This document shows, piece after piece, positions 54,265-62,015 of a stretch of 64,000 nucleotides of DNA. Below the pieces are notes generated by a model. That model saw only the letters and a list, made by a program, of their open reading frames with translations, was not told where the DNA came from and made no database searches. The DNA comes from Alicyclobacillus shizuokensis NBRC 103103. GTDB lineage: Bacteria; Bacillota; Bacilli; Alicyclobacillales; Alicyclobacillaceae. Each line of letters opens with the position of its first letter. Position 1 is the stretch's first letter. The translations under genes and the position numbers were made by a program. The stretch lies in the NCBI RefSeq assembly GCF_001552255.1, contig NZ_BCQV01000009.1, forward strand, positions 1 to 64,000, written 5' to 3'.

Positions 54265-57200
54265 GTGTTTGTACACCTTCACTGCCATTCTTCGTTTTCC
54301 TTTCAGGACGGCGCGTCCACGATTGAATCCTTGGTGGCGCAGGCGGCCGCCGAAAACATGCCGGCAATGGCATTGACAGACCACAATACGATTGCCGGCC
54401 TGCCCGAGTTTCATCACTGGGCGTCCGTATATGGGATTCAGCCGATTTCGGGGGCGGAGTTGACGCTGGAGGATGGGACGCACCTGACCGTGCTCGCGGA
54501 AACCCCTTTGGGTTACGAAAACCTCTGCCGATTGTTGACCCTCGCTCACGAGGGCCGTCGGCGGCAGCCGGCTTTGCCGGAGCAGGAGCTGTTCCGGCAC
54601 GGTCAAGGACTGATTGTGCTGTCCGGATGCCGCCGCGGCCGCATTCCCCAACTGGTTCTACAGCACCGGGCATCCGAGGCTAAAGAGACCGCCAGGCGCT
54701 ATCATGATCAATTTCCAGGGGCGTTTTATTTGGAACTGCAGGGAGACGAATATCCTCGGACCCACTGGCTGAATCGGCAATTGGCAGACCTTGGGAAGGA
54801 TCTGGATATTCCTTTGGTGGCCAGCAGCAATGTCCATCACGCCACGCCTGAACAATTTCCTGTTTACGACATCTTATCCTGTATTCGTATGGGGATCGCC
54901 GTTCATGATCCGTCGGGGGAGCGGCCGCTCAATCCCAATCGTTGGCTGCATGATGCGGCGGAAGCAAGGCGGCGATTCTCGGCGTATCCGCAAGCGTTGG
55001 AGAACACAATGCGGATTGCAGAACGCTGCCAAGTGGTCGTGAAGCTGAACCAGTCCCTGTTTCCAGCCTATCGGCTGCCCCGTGGTGAGACCAGCGCTGC
55101 CGCCTATCTGCGCAGGTTGGTTTGGCGCGGGGCGCGTGAGCGGTATCCGCATGTGGACGGGGAGCTGCGGGCCAGGCTGGATCATGAATTGACCATCATT
55201 GAACGCTTGGGTTATGTGGATTATTTCCTCGTGGTATGGGATATTGCCAACTTCGCGAGAAGTCGCCGCATCCGCTACGCTGGGCGGGGGTCCGCGGCAG
55301 ATTCGGCCGTAGCCTATTGCCTGTACATTACCGACGTCGATGCGGCGGGGCGAGGATTGTTGTTTGAACGGTTTTTGAGTCTGGAACGGGCAGAGAAACC
55401 GGACATTGATATCGACTTTGACAGTCGGCGCCGGGATGAAGTGATGGAGTATGTGTACCGGACGTATGGAGAGCAGCATGTGGCGCGGGTGGCGACGTAT
55501 CAAACGTTTCGGGGCAAATCGGCCATCCGCGCGGTGGGAGCTGCGCTCGCCCTGCCCGAGGATCTGGTGGATCAGCTGGCCAAGCGGATTCCTTGGGGAA
55601 CACGGGCGGATCGACTGGAAGAGGTGTTGCAGCGGGTGCCAGAACTCAGGCCATATCGGGCGCATCAGCGGCAATTCGCCTGGCTGTGGCGATTGGCCGC
55701 TAGCATAGCCGGCTTTCCTCGCCACTTTGGTTTACACCTGGGGGGTGTGGTCATCAGCAGCCGTCCTTTGTTTGCAGTGACTTCGCTGCAGCCGTCTGCC
55801 AAAGGAGAGCGAATGATTCCGTTCGATAAGGAGGCGGCGGAGATGGTGGGCTTGGTCAAGCTGGACTTATTGTCGCTGCGCACGATGTCCGCGATTGACG
55901 ATGCCATCGGATTGCGGGAGAGTCAACAGATGGCCTTGGATTACGAAGCCATACCGCTGGATGACCAGGCGACGTTCCGCAGGCTGGGGCGGGGAGAGAC
56001 GGTCGGTGTTTTTCAGTTGGAGAGCCCCGCACAGCGCGCGCTGCAAACCCGTCTGCAACCGGATCGCTTGGAAGATATTGTGGCCAGTGTCGCTCTGATT
56101 CGACCCGGCCCTATCAAGGGCAATATGGTTGATCCGTTTTTGCGCCGGCGCAAAGGGCTTGAACCGGTTTCCTATTTGCATCCAAAATTAGAACCCATTC
56201 TTGGCAAGACCTATGGGGTGGTGCTGTTTCAAGAACAAGTGATTGAGATTGCCACAGCGATTGCCGAATTCACGCCCGGCGAAGCTGACCAGTTGCGGAG
56301 GGTGATGAGCCATGCCCGCTCCACAGCAGAGATGGAGAGGATAGGCGAGCAATTCCTCGCCAAGGCGGCGCAAGCGGGGGTGGAGGAGGAGGTGGCCAAA
56401 ACCATCTTCTCATATATCCAGGGATATGCCAGTTATGGATTTTGTGAGGCGCACGCTGCAGCTTTTGCCACCACCGCGTATAAGACGGCGTATTTGCTGG
56501 AGCATTACCCGGCCGAATTTTATGCGGCCGTCTTGAATCAGTACCCGATGGGGTACTACCCGATTCACGTGATTGTGGCAGAGGCCAGACGGCGAGGGAT
56601 CTCTGTGCTGGGTGTGGACATCAATGCCAGTGAGTGGTCCTGCCGTGTCACCGATGGGCAAATTCGCTTGGGGTTTCGTTTGCTGAAGGGAAGTCAAGAG
56701 ACGCTGATTCGCACTCTGGTGGACGAGCGCCGGGCTCATGGACCCTATCGTTCGGTCTGCGACGTGCTTTGCCGTGTCCCGCAGCTGGACACCCTGTTAG
56801 CTCAGCACCTGATTCGGGTGGGAGCGTTCGATGCTTTGGACTCCCGACGGCGGCACTTGCTGTGGCGGCTGCCGGAATGGCTGCGTCTGCGCCACGCCCG
56901 GCATGCGAGACTGCCCCTGTTGCCGGATGCGCTGATGAGGGACGGCGAGGGCGGGCGGACGCGTCGGGACGATGGACCCGGGGATTTGCCTTTTGCCGTA
57001 AAGTTGGCGGATGAGTACAGTCTGTTGGGGGTGGGCCTTTCCGGACACTGGCTGGAACTGTATCGCCCTTTTTTGACCAAGAACGGTTACGTACCCATTC
57101 AAAATTTGGATTCTGCTGAGGATGGAGAAGAAGTGTGGGTGGCCGGTTTGGTGGTCTGTCCCCATCGGCCGCCTACCAAGAGCGGGCGTACGGTTGTCTT

Positions 57201-57390
57201 TTTTTCACTGGAGGACGAAAGTGGCATCGTCGACGCGACGATGTTTGAGTCGGTGTATCGGCGAAGCGGCGCTGTCGTATTTACTCCCCAAGGTCGCATT
57301 GTCGGGGTGCGCGGGCGTATTCAGCGCCGGTGCGGTGCCCGTCCCAGTCTGATAGCATGGGAGGTTTTGCCGCTTCATACAGGCCTGTAA
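54265..57390 (+). CDS. dnaE2: Error-prone DNA polymerase III alpha subunit, DnaE2-like
   Basis: 1041-residue C-family polymerase. The PHP domain (VHLHCHSSFSFQDGAST, ALTDHNTIAGLPEF) is at the N-terminus, and the palm carries GRGSAADSAVAYCLYIT and the catalytic triad region KPDIDIDFDSRRRDEVMEYV. GVFQLESPAQRALQ, VALIRPGPIKGNMV and FTPGEADQLRRVMSHARS follow, with a C-terminal OB fold (VWVAGLVVCPHRPPTKSG). Length and the SPAQR wording match DnaE2/ImuC, not DnaE1 or PolC. GTG 54265 has AGGGGG seven bases upstream. Last gene of the SOS cassette; translesion synthesis with ImuB is expected. Confidence 0.93.
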   Translation: MFVHLHCHSSFSFQDGASTIESLVAQAAAENMPAMALTDHNTIAGLPEFHHWASVYGIQPISGAELTLEDGTHLTVLAETPLGYENLCRLLTLAHEGRRRQPALPEQELFRHGQGLIVLSGCRRGRIPQLVLQHRASEAKETARRYHDQFPGAFYLELQGDEYPRTHWLNRQLADLGKDLDIPLVASSNVHHATPEQFPVYDILSCIRMGIAVHDPSGERPLNPNRWLHDAAEARRRFSAYPQALENTMRIAERCQVVVKLNQSLFPAYRLPRGETSAAAYLRRLVWRGARERYPHVDGELRARLDHELTIIERLGYVDYFLVVWDIANFARSRRIRYAGRGSAADSAVAYCLYITDVDAAGRGLLFERFLSLERAEKPDIDIDFDSRRRDEVMEYVYRTYGEQHVARVATYQTFRGKSAIRAVGAALALPEDLVDQLAKRIPWGTRADRLEEVLQRVPELRPYRAHQRQFAWLWRLAASIAGFPRHFGLHLGGVVISSRPLFAVTSLQPSAKGERMIPFDKEAAEMVGLVKLDLLSLRTMSAIDDAIGLRESQQMALDYEAIPLDDQATFRRLGRGETVGVFQLESPAQRALQTRLQPDRLEDIVASVALIRPGPIKGNMVDPFLRRRKGLEPVSYLHPKLEPILGKTYGVVLFQEQVIEIATAIAEFTPGEADQLRRVMSHARSTAEMERIGEQFLAKAAQAGVEEEVAKTIFSYIQGYASYGFCEAHAAAFATTAYKTAYLLEHYPAEFYAAVLNQYPMGYYPIHVIVAEARRRGISVLGVDINASEWSCRVTDGQIRLGFRLLKGSQETLIRTLVDERRAHGPYRSVCDVLCRVPQLDTLLAQHLIRVGAFDALDSRRRHLLWRLPEWLRLRHARHARLPLLPDALMRDGEGGRTRRDDGPGDLPFAVKLADEYSLLGVGLSGHWLELYRPFLTKNGYVPIQNLDSAEDGEEVWVAGLVVCPHRPPTKSGRTVVFFSLEDESGIVDATMFESVYRRSGAVVFTPQGRIVGVRGRIQRRCGARPSLIAWEVLPLHTGL

Positions 57391-57598
57391 TCTCCTCTCT
57401 CGGTTGGCCTTGCCCTGTTTCATCCGGTAAGATGGATTTTGTTGTCGCGTGCATCTGGGTGAGTGGATGTCCGGGGCACCATCCGATAGAACATTGAAAT
57501 ACTTTTTTGTGAATGATCGGATTGAAAACAGGGGATTACCAGTCAGCCGCAGAATACATGGGGCGTGCCAGACCAATCTGAACGAGGGAGGATGACGG

Positions 57599-58675
57599 AT
57601 GCATCTGTCTACTGTAACCCGGTTTTCCTGGCTGCGCTTGCCTGTATTGGCCGCCGCCCTCGCTGTGACCATGGGGCTTCTGCCGGCTTGCGGGAAGACC
57701 ACGTTGGCTGCAGACAACGGTCGTTTTCCCGCGCCGGTCGAGGAAGGCGGGGCGACGCTCGACTGGGGGCAAGACGTCAAGACGCAGGCCCTGCGGATGA
57801 TTCGCCACAGCCACCGTTACTGCTATCTTGACGTGTATGAGTTGTCGGACCCGGATATCCTCAAGGCTCTTGTCGCGGCGAAACAACGCCAGGTGGATGT
57901 GCGGGTGGTCGTCGATGCGACAGAAAGCCATTCGCAGCAAGACGCTGTCCCCATGCTGGAGCACGCAGGGGTTCCCGTACAATCTCTGCACATTCATCAG
58001 GGCATTTCGCACATCAAGATGCTGCTGGCGGATGGCGGCGATTCCGGGGTGTTGCTGGGCGGAATGAACTTCGGGGACAGCAGCTGGGAAAACAATGATG
58101 CGTCCGTTTACATCCGGCATCCCAATCCGTCGTTTCTCGCTTTGTTCCATTGGGACTGGAAACGCGCACAGGGTCTGCCCGCCGCAGCACCCAAGACTCA
58201 ACCGCCCCTCGTCACCGACGGGCAGATTGAGACACAGGTCATCCAAGCGATTCAATCGGCTCACCAACTGGTGTGCTTAGAAGCGTTTGACCTGACGGAT
58301 CGTGACGTCCTCAACGCCCTCATCGAGGCCGTCAACCGTGGGATCATCGTGGAGGTGTTGCTGGACCCCAATCAACCCTACAATCGCAAAGCCGCCGAGG
58401 AGCTGCGCGACGCAGGGGCGACCGTTCGCTTCTATCGACCCTACGGCGAAGAGTGGATGCACGCCAAGATACTCGATGTGGATCATGGAACTACCTTCAT
58501 CATCGGGAGTGCCAATTTCAGCCACCAAGCGTATACCTACAACCATGAGGGTGATTTGGAATTTCACCATATGAAGCGGTTCGACGCCTCTTTCCAAGCC
58601 AATTTTTCAATTCAAATCTCACGCGGCACCGACTATCCGGTGGCCAGCGCTCGGTCCGATGAGGGTGGAGACTGA
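57599..58675 (+). CDS. Phospholipase D-like lipoprotein
   Basis: 358-residue exported protein with two HKD active sites. Signal peptide and lipobox LPAC near residue 30. First motif SHIKMLLADGGDSGVLLGG, second WMHAKILDVDHGTTFIIGSA; both have His-x-Lys-x4-Asp. Two such half-sites form one active centre for phosphodiester hydrolysis or transfer. GGGAGG lies eight bases before ATG. Followed after four bases by a PAP2-type phosphatase gene. The product could act on phospholipid or extracellular DNA; not resolvable. No cardiolipin-synthase transmembrane helices. Confidence 0.9.
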   Translation: MHLSTVTRFSWLRLPVLAAALAVTMGLLPACGKTTLAADNGRFPAPVEEGGATLDWGQDVKTQALRMIRHSHRYCYLDVYELSDPDILKALVAAKQRQVDVRVVVDATESHSQQDAVPMLEHAGVPVQSLHIHQGISHIKMLLADGGDSGVLLGGMNFGDSSWENNDASVYIRHPNPSFLALFHWDWKRAQGLPAAAPKTQPPLVTDGQIETQVIQAIQSAHQLVCLEAFDLTDRDVLNALIEAVNRGIIVEVLLDPNQPYNRKAAEELRDAGATVRFYRPYGEEWMHAKILDVDHGTTFIIGSANFSHQAYTYNHEGDLEFHHMKRFDASFQANFSIQISRGTDYPVASARSDEGGD

Positions 58676-58679
58676 ATCG

Positions 58680-59210
58680 ATGACGTTCGAACGTGTGCAG
58701 CCCTATGATGAGCGATGGGTGATGTATGTATGCGGTTTGTGGCGGCGATGGCCTACACTCAATGCCTGTATGATGGTCATTGCGCGCTGGACACCGATTG
58801 TCATGGTCTGCGTCATCGCTGCGGCCGCCTTGTCCCAGACATCGTCTGCGACGCGCCTGGCCGGGTTTTCGGCGATAGCAGCCGCCGTCTTGGCGCGTGC
58901 CATCAACGAATTGGTGACCCGAGTGTTTCGGCGTCCGCGCCCGTTTGAGCGACTGTCGTTTCTGCCGTTGCTTGCGCATGAACGCGGCGGCTCCTTTCCC
59001 AGCAACCATGCCACGGGCGCCTTCGCCTTGGCGGTGAGTATGACGGGCGTGCCTGGGGTGGGGCTCATCCTGTTCGTACTGGCCGTGCTCCTGGCCATAT
59101 CGCGCGTGTACGTAGGACTGCACTATCCCACGGATGTTCTGGCCGGGGTTCTGCACGGGACCTTTGTGGCGGTCGTGGTTTCCACTGCTGTGAGCGTATG
59201 GCTGGCGTAA
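58680..59210 (+). CDS. PAP2-type undecaprenyl-diphosphatase, BcrC-like
   Basis: 176-residue membrane protein with about five hydrophobic segments. Phosphatase motifs RPRPFERL, GGSFPSNHATGAFALA (catalytic His) and SRVYVGLHYPTDVLAG (second His and Asp) are in BcrC order and wording. BcrC-type enzymes recycle the undecaprenyl carrier for cell-wall synthesis and give bacitracin resistance. The Lys that usually precedes motif 1 by seven positions is Thr. GGTGGAG lies nine bases before ATG 58680. Co-transcribed with the preceding lipoprotein. Confidence 0.88.
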   Translation: MTFERVQPYDERWVMYVCGLWRRWPTLNACMMVIARWTPIVMVCVIAAAALSQTSSATRLAGFSAIAAAVLARAINELVTRVFRRPRPFERLSFLPLLAHERGGSFPSNHATGAFALAVSMTGVPGVGLILFVLAVLLAISRVYVGLHYPTDVLAGVLHGTFVAVVVSTAVSVWLA

Positions 59211-59262
59211 TGCATAGTTCCCCATGTACCTGTGCACGGTAGAGCCCAGGAGGCTGATCAGC

Positions 59263-59697
59263 ATGCGTTGCCGCTCGTTCGTTTGGCGTGCCCGCAGGTT
59301 TTGGCATCGTTGCCGCTGGTTTGCGGTGGTGTTCATCGTTTTGACTGGAATCGTCTCGGTCGATCCGCTTCCGTTTGGTCCTTTCCTCCAGGTTCCCCAG
59401 GTATTCGCACAGACCGCCGTTCGAGTGGTGCTCCGCGATGGGGCCATTTCTCCTGGGCAGATTGAGGCGCGCGTGGGCCAAGCCGTTAACCTGACGGTGG
59501 TCAATCAAGGACGCCAGGTGCATAACTTAGTCATCCCGGACTTTTACGTGTTCTTGCCCAATCTACCTGCCGGGGGACAGACCACCGCTTCCTTCACACC
59601 CGATAGGTCCGGACGGTTTCCGTTTTATTCGGACCGGTTGATGCAGGGCAAACGTGTGCCCGAGCCCGGCATGCGGGGCACCCTCGTCGTCCGCTGA
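59263..59697 (+). CDS. Exported cupredoxin-like protein lacking the Cys ligand
   Basis: 144 residues: a long basic signal/anchor segment (WFAVVFIVLTGIVSVDPLP) then a cupredoxin fold (GQIEARVGQAVNLTVVNQGR, HNLVIPDFYVFLP, AGGQTTASFTPDRSGRFPFY). One candidate His (QVHNLVIP) is present, but the usual Cys-His-Met loop is SDRLMQGKRVPEPGMRG with no Cys or His. Copper binding is therefore doubtful. GGAGG lies nine bases before ATG. Downstream of the PAP2 gene. Confidence 0.75.
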   Translation: MRCRSFVWRARRFWHRCRWFAVVFIVLTGIVSVDPLPFGPFLQVPQVFAQTAVRVVLRDGAISPGQIEARVGQAVNLTVVNQGRQVHNLVIPDFYVFLPNLPAGGQTTASFTPDRSGRFPFYSDRLMQGKRVPEPGMRGTLVVR

Positions 59698-59814
59698 GGC
59701 GCCTTCATGCTATGATTTCATGCTATACTTTGATGTGACATGATGGCTCATGGCCATCAGCGGTCTGACCACAAGGGCAGAAGGATTCAATCAGGAGGAC
59801 AGGGGGCCGAGAGG

Positions 59815-60261
59815 ATGGCGAGCACGATGCGGGTCACGGCAAACTGGTTAGGGCGGCGCCACTTCGCAGCGGTTGGTCCCTCCGGCTGCCAAGTGGAAAT
59901 GGATGCGGCGGCTGAGGTTGGCGGTGAAGGCCACGGAGCGCGTCCCATGGAGTTGTTGCTGATGGGGCTCATCGGATGCACGGGCATTGACGTCACCATG
60001 ATTCTCGAACGCATGCGCCAGCCCCTGAGTTCCTTAACGATTGAGGCGAATGGGACGCGGCGCGAGGAGTATCCACAGAAGTTTACGGAAATCCACCTCT
60101 ATTATCGAATGGCGGGGGATGTGGATGCGGATAAGGCGTGGCGCGCGATTCACCTGAGCGAAGACAAATACTGCAGCGCTTCGGCCTCGCTCCAAGCAGA
60201 GATTGTGCCCCATTTAATTCTCAACGGGCAAGAGGTTGCAGACGTCATGGCACCCGCGTGA
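59815..60261 (+). CDS. OsmC-family protein
   Basis: 148-residue OsmC/YhfA-type protein. RPMELLLMGLIGCTGIDVTMIL and LSEDKYCSASASLQAE carry the two reactive cysteines of the hydroperoxide-reducing family. Start ATG 59815 is directly behind GAGAGG; ATG 59827 is possible. Convergent with the HIT gene. Peroxidase activity is usual for OsmC/Ohr, but the YhfA branch has no proven substrate. Confidence 0.88.
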   Translation: MASTMRVTANWLGRRHFAAVGPSGCQVEMDAAAEVGGEGHGARPMELLLMGLIGCTGIDVTMILERMRQPLSSLTIEANGTRREEYPQKFTEIHLYYRMAGDVDADKAWRAIHLSEDKYCSASASLQAEIVPHLILNGQEVADVMAPA

Positions 60262-60274
60262 CGTTCCGCTGTGC

Positions 60275-60293
60275 GGGCGGCGGCTCGCCGCCC
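60275..60293. terminator. Hairpin between convergent OsmC and HIT genes
   Basis: GGGCGGCG-GCT-CGCCGCCC, a perfect 8-bp stem with a 3-base loop, no U-run. Confidence 0.5.
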
Positions 60294-60344
60294 ACCCGCT
60301 TTGCCTGCCCCGTGGGTGCGGCGGCGCCGTCACTTGTCACGGAT

Positions 60345-60689
60345 TCAGCCGGGCGGCCACTGCAGCTGCCGACCGCCGACGACGTGATAGTGCAGATGTG
60401 GGATGGTCTGCTGCCCGTGGCGCCCGATGTTGGTCACGATGCGGTATCCGTCCGCGGCAATGCCAAGGTCTTCTGCGACCTTTTGGACCGCCAGGTGCAG
60501 CCGCCCAATCAAGGCGCAATCCTCCTCTTGAATATGGTGTGCGGAGGGAATGTGCTTTTTCGGGATGACCAGGACATGCACGGGAGCCTGCGGCTGAATG
60601 TCTTCAAACGCCAGCAGGTCTTCGCTTTCGTAGACCTTTTTGGCCGGCACCGCGCCCGCGACAATCTTGCAAAACAGGCAATCTTCCAC
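60345..60689 (-). CDS. hinT: HIT-family protein (HinT-like)
   Basis: Purine nucleoside phosphoramidase of the histidine-triad superfamily, 114 residues. CLFCKIVAGAVPAKKVYESE, PQAPVHVLVIPKKHIPSAH and the triad QQTIPHLHYHVVGGRQL are typical. GTG 60689 is chosen because GAGG lies seven bases upstream and homology starts at EDCLFCKI. Divergent from the dat gene. Confidence 0.93.
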   Translation of the reverse strand: MEDCLFCKIVAGAVPAKKVYESEDLLAFEDIQPQAPVHVLVIPKKHIPSAHHIQEEDCALIGRLHLAVQKVAEDLGIAADGYRIVTNIGRHGQQTIPHLHYHVVGGRQLQWPPG

Positions 60690-60869
60690 CTTTCCACCTC
60701 GTTCCTCGGCAACGTAGACTTCAGCAAGATTGTAGGACAATCGGGTGTCTGACTTCAAACGCTGAGTTCCAAGCCAGGTCTCTGTGCGCGGCGCTGGATT
60801 GATTCCTGTCTCGCTTTTCTCGTACTGTATGGGCAAGCAACAGCATGTATGGATGCGGAGGTATGCACC

Positions 60870-61808
60870 ATGTCCACCCTTTACTTTTATGACGGTCACT
60901 TTTACGAGGGAGACCCGGCGGCGGTGCCCCTGGAAGACAGGGGGCATGAATTTGGCGACGGTGTGTACGAGGTTGTGCGGGTGTACGGAGGCCGACCATT
61001 TCTCTTGGATTGGCACCTGGAGCGATTTGAACGCAGCTGCTCCGCCATCGCTTTGCACAACCCGTTGCCGCGCGCGGATTGGATCCGGCTGATTCACGAG
61101 GCCGTCCTCCGCAGCCATGAGTCTGAGGCCCAGGTCTACTGGCAGCTGACACGAGGGGCGGCGCCGCGCGTTCACTGGTTTCCCCAGACCGATTCGAAGA
61201 TCACATTGATTGTTCGTCCGCAGACCGCTGCTGCGTCGACGGGCGGCGCCACGCTGCTGGCATACCCGGATGAGCGGTGGGCCAATGTCTTCGTCAAGAC
61301 CATCAATCTTTTGCCCAATGTCCTGGCGAAGGAATCAGCTCACCGCGCGGGCGCTGACGAAGCGCTGTTGGTGCGCGGCGGCGTGATCACCGAAGGAGCG
61401 GGCAGCAACGCCTGGTTTGTCTCGGAAGGAAAGTTGTACACGCATCCAGCGGATCGCCACATCCTCCCTGGAGTAACGCGCCGCCTGGTGCTGCAGTTGG
61501 CCCAATCCCTCGGTATCCCAACGGAAGAGCGGGCTGTGACGTTGTCCCAATTGAAGAACGTCGAAGAGGTCTTTATGACGGGCACAACCACGGAAATCTT
61601 GCCCGTACAAAAAATTATCGCCGAGTCATCATTGCTCAACCAATTATCCACGCCGCAGGAGGCCCCACCGGAATCCCTGCTTTACGAGTGTGTCCATCCG
61701 GTGGAGCTCTGGGCGCAGACGGGCGAGGCCCCGGTGACGGAGCGGCTGCGCGCCGCCTTCGCGGAAGCGGTCGCTCACTGTCGCAACCACGCGCCGATGA
61801 GTCCCTGA
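60870..61808 (+). CDS. dat: D-amino acid aminotransferase, class IV
   Basis: PLP enzyme of fold type IV, 312 residues. VKTINLLPNVLAKESAHRAG carries the PLP lysine, and LEDRGHEFGDGVYEVVRVYG, VRGGVITEGAGSNAWFV and MTGTTTEILPV fit Dat. It can supply D-glutamate or D-alanine for peptidoglycan. ATG 60870 has GGAGG eight bases upstream. The C-terminal 40 residues extend beyond common Dat length. Branched-chain aminotransferase is the main alternative, but the motif wording favours Dat. Confidence 0.88.
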   Translation: MSTLYFYDGHFYEGDPAAVPLEDRGHEFGDGVYEVVRVYGGRPFLLDWHLERFERSCSAIALHNPLPRADWIRLIHEAVLRSHESEAQVYWQLTRGAAPRVHWFPQTDSKITLIVRPQTAAASTGGATLLAYPDERWANVFVKTINLLPNVLAKESAHRAGADEALLVRGGVITEGAGSNAWFVSEGKLYTHPADRHILPGVTRRLVLQLAQSLGIPTEERAVTLSQLKNVEEVFMTGTTTEILPVQKIIAESSLLNQLSTPQEAPPESLLYECVHPVELWAQTGEAPVTERLRAAFAEAVAHCRNHAPMSP

Positions 61809-61969
61809 ATGGATGGGAAGCCGTAAACCACACGTCCGTGGCCCGCACGCTTGGCGCCGGTTGCCGATCTGTTCGTCGAGCTGCCATCCGGCGCCCCCAG
61901 TCCCGAGCCGGACTGTCTCTAGGTAGTCTGTTCAATTTGGCAGCGGTTTGCTATGATAATAGAAAATCT

Positions 61970-61983
61970 ACCGACTGGTCGGT
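61970..61983 (+). promoter_or_regulatory. TetR-type operator upstream of fadN
   Basis: ACCGACTGGTCGGT has perfect 6-base arms around TG, a layout common for TetR-family acyl-CoA regulators. A TATGATAAT element (61952-61960) lies just upstream and could be the -10. The operator differs from the TGAATGA site before fadR. Confidence 0.7.
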
Positions 61984-62015
61984 TTGGATTGAGTCGGTGT
62001 GAGGGGGATGAGACG

